Positions 4,996 to 6,641 of a DNA stretch of 6,641 bases are shown here, one piece after another. The stretch spans positions 1 through 6,641 of the forward strand of contig JAMOSA010000257.1 in NCBI GenBank assembly GCA_027063325.1, written 5' to 3'. The notes below the pieces were generated by a model that was not told where the DNA came from, did not search any database, and saw only the letters and a list, made by a program, of their open reading frames with translations. This DNA is from Campylobacteraceae bacterium (GTDB lineage: Bacteria; Campylobacterota; Campylobacteria; Campylobacterales; Sulfurovaceae). Within the stretch, counting starts at the first letter, position 1. The number at the start of each line of letters is the position of its first letter. The position numbers and the translations under genes are program-made.

Positions 4996-6641
4996 CTATT
5001 TATTACACTCAAACTCCACTATACCAAACTCTCTCCAAAACTCTTTATTCTCTTCTATAATACCCTCTTTTACCAATCTTAAAAGAGTATCTTTATCACA
5101 CAAAGTATCATCTGGCCACTCTCTATTGTAACCATCAATTGCACTTTTATTTGTACCATCTATCCATATAAAAGGCTCCAAACCTATATCTCTATTGGCA
5201 TCAATATTGTTAAGAACTCTCCAAAGAAGCATATATGGGTTTGACAAATCATTGTTTTTGCAATCAACTGCTACAAAGATACTCAAATACTCTGATAAAT
5301 CATATATATTCTCTATCCACTTTTGCATAGACTCTCTTTTGTCAATTGCAACTACAACTATAGGATTGTTACTCTCAAGCATATAGTACTCTATATCTAT
5401 AATTGAATCTACTCTTTGTCTAAGCTTAGATAGTAACTCCTCTTTTGGAAGTACTTTTATAGATTTTTCTACAACATCTCCTGTTGCATCAACTCCAAGC
5501 TTCCCACCAACAAGAGGCTTTGGACTGGAGTGATCTAATTGGTCAATTATACCCTCACTAATAAGTACACTTTTAGCAGATACTCTATCTAATATATATT
5601 TTGCCAACTCTTTATAATTTGTAAGTTTTGGAGCCTCTTTTGATACAAATATTGCATGTTTTACAAAACTCATCTGTCCCACACCCCAAAAAGCATGCAT
5701 AAACTGCTTTGCATGTCCTGTATATCTAACATCCATCTTTGCCAAAATCAAATTGTGAAATACTCCATTTTCTGGCATATTATAATCTATAAGTTCAGGA
5801 GCCAAAGGCTTTAGCATAGGCAAAAATATTCTCTCTGTAGCCCACCCCATATATTTATCCTCAAGAGGTGGTTTACCTACAACAGTAGCACTAAATACTG
5901 CATCTTTTTTCATTGTAATTGTCTCTACTTCCATCACAGGAAATGGTTCTGGCAGAGTATAGTATCCTGTATGATCACCAAAAGGACCTTCAATCTCAAT
6001 CTCATTTGGATCGACAAACCCCTCTATTACAATATCCACATCTTTTGGAATATATATATCATTTGTAATAGATTTGACAAGTTGGGCATTTTTACCTCTG
6101 ATAAATCCATACAACAGCAATTCAAACATACCATGAGGCATTGGAGCCTGACCACACCATATATACAGAGGATCTCCGCCTATTGCTACAGATACAGGCA
6201 TCTTTTTACCTGCTTTTTTATACTCATCAAAAAAACTACTGGCATCTTTGTGTATCTGCCAATGCATACCAAGTCTCTTTTTGTCATACTGCTGAAGTCT
6301 ATACATACCCAGATTTTGCATATTGCCATCAAGAGATTGTGTATAAACCTGTCCCATGGTTATAAATCTGCCACCATCTTTACTCCAAGTTTTTAGTATA
6401 GGCAACTTATTCAAATCTATATCACTCTTTTGTATAACTATCTCTTGACAAACTCCTCTTTTGTTACTTCGTTTTGGAAATACATTACGCAGTGAAAAGA
6501 GTTTTGGTATCATATTTAGTTTATCCAAAAAGCTTTTTGGAGGTTTTAGGTGCATAAGCTCTTCAATCCCTTCAGCTATAATATCTGGATGTTTGCCAAG
6601 TATCTTTTGGGTCAATTCATAACTGGCAAATATATTCATCA
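4996..6641 (-). CDS. ubiD: UbiD-family decarboxylase, probably for menaquinone synthesis (5' end beyond right edge)
   Basis: UbiD enzymes decarboxylate aromatic acids using prenylated FMN made by a UbiX partner. Numbering from the first visible Met, the cofactor and metal site is intact: NLGMYR gives Asn109 and Arg114, MHWQIH gives His130, MFELLLYGF gives Glu173, and EGPFGDHTGYY gives Glu217 and Asp222. These align with Asn168, Arg173, His191, Glu233, Glu277 and Glu282 of fungal Fdc1, with matching spacing apart from a small gap. The C-terminal LDHSSPKPLVGGKLGVDAT is also a family motif. The Met at 6639 is not the true start: family proteins have about 50 to 60 residues before this NIFASYE segment, the frame is open to the edge, and no ribosome-binding site can be seen. 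547 residues plus that segment gives the usual ~600. Campylobacterota generally make menaquinone via futalosine, so the MqnL role (dihydroxynaphthoate decarboxylation) is more likely than ubiquinone synthesis. Substrate is not readable from sequence. Confidence 0.93.
   Translation of the reverse strand, partial: MNIFASYELTQKILGKHPDIIAEGIEELMHLKPPKSFLDKLNMIPKLFSLRNVFPKRSNKRGVCQEIVIQKSDIDLNKLPILKTWSKDGGRFITMGQVYTQSLDGNMQNLGMYRLQQYDKKRLGMHWQIHKDASSFFDEYKKAGKKMPVSVAIGGDPLYIWCGQAPMPHGMFELLLYGFIRGKNAQLVKSITNDIYIPKDVDIVIEGFVDPNEIEIEGPFGDHTGYYTLPEPFPVMEVETITMKKDAVFSATVVGKPPLEDKYMGWATERIFLPMLKPLAPELIDYNMPENGVFHNLILAKMDVRYTGHAKQFMHAFWGVGQMSFVKHAIFVSKEAPKLTNYKELAKYILDRVSAKSVLISEGIIDQLDHSSPKPLVGGKLGVDATGDVVEKSIKVLPKEELLSKLRQRVDSIIDIEYYMLESNNPIVVVAIDKRESMQKWIENIYDLSEYLSIFVAVDCKNNDLSNPYMLLWRVLNNIDANRDIGLEPFIWIDGTNKSAIDGYNREWPDDTLCDKDTLLRLVKEGIIEENKEFWREFGIVEFECNK

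Noticed and set aside
5971..6396. 141-codon plus-strand open frame opposite ubiD
   Set aside because: It lies entirely antisense to well-conserved UbiD motifs, has no ribosome-binding site and its translation resembles no family.
6637..6639. ATG at the right edge as the true ubiD start
   Set aside because: The segment aligns to an internal position of UbiD proteins (about residue 55 to 60), and the preceding partial codon xTG suits the Leu, Val or Met expected there, so the gene is simply cut by the window.
1..6641. A novel multi-gene defence, toxin or biosynthetic system
   Set aside because: All six genes are recognisable housekeeping or stress genes with intact motifs and similar base composition, and no unexplained coding space remains.

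Overview
The window looks like a low-GC chromosomal segment of a Campylobacterota (Epsilonproteobacteria) bacterium, most plausibly a Sulfurovum- or Sulfurimonas-like lineage. The evidence is protein character: a ~554-residue six-domain ribosomal protein S1 ending in a TLGDLIKDKL-type tail, a Helicobacter-type 198-residue AhpC with Cys49/Cys169, a ~600-residue UbiD, and AT-rich promoters with a good TATAAT but no clear -35. The genus is inference; I recognised families by memory, without a search.

All six genes lie on the minus strand, so transcription runs from the right edge to the left. In that order they are: a UbiD-family decarboxylase (5' end beyond the right edge), the 2-Cys peroxiredoxin ahpC, a PerR-like Fur-family regulator, argH, rpsA, and the first 98 codons of serA (continuing past the left edge). 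No tRNA, rRNA, CRISPR array, insertion sequence or plus-strand gene is supported.

Functionally there are three blocks. The UbiD protein probably serves menaquinone synthesis, since this phylum generally uses the futalosine route and menaquinone rather than ubiquinone. ahpC and the PerR-like gene form a peroxide-defence pair: the regulator keeps the residues expected of a metal-based peroxide sensor, and an A-tract dyad-like motif is shared by the two upstream regions. argH (last step of arginine synthesis), rpsA (translation initiation) and serA (first step of serine synthesis) are housekeeping. serA is tightly coupled to rpsA, with its ribosome-binding site overlapping the rpsA stop codon.

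The least explained stretch is the 261-bp gap between the PerR-like gene and argH. It carries a 13-bp direct repeat (two copies 61 bp apart) and a perfect 10-bp-arm stem-loop just past the regulator's stop codon. I do not see an undescribed multi-gene system here; the points of interest are regulatory DNA, an altered ArgH N-terminus and local gene order.
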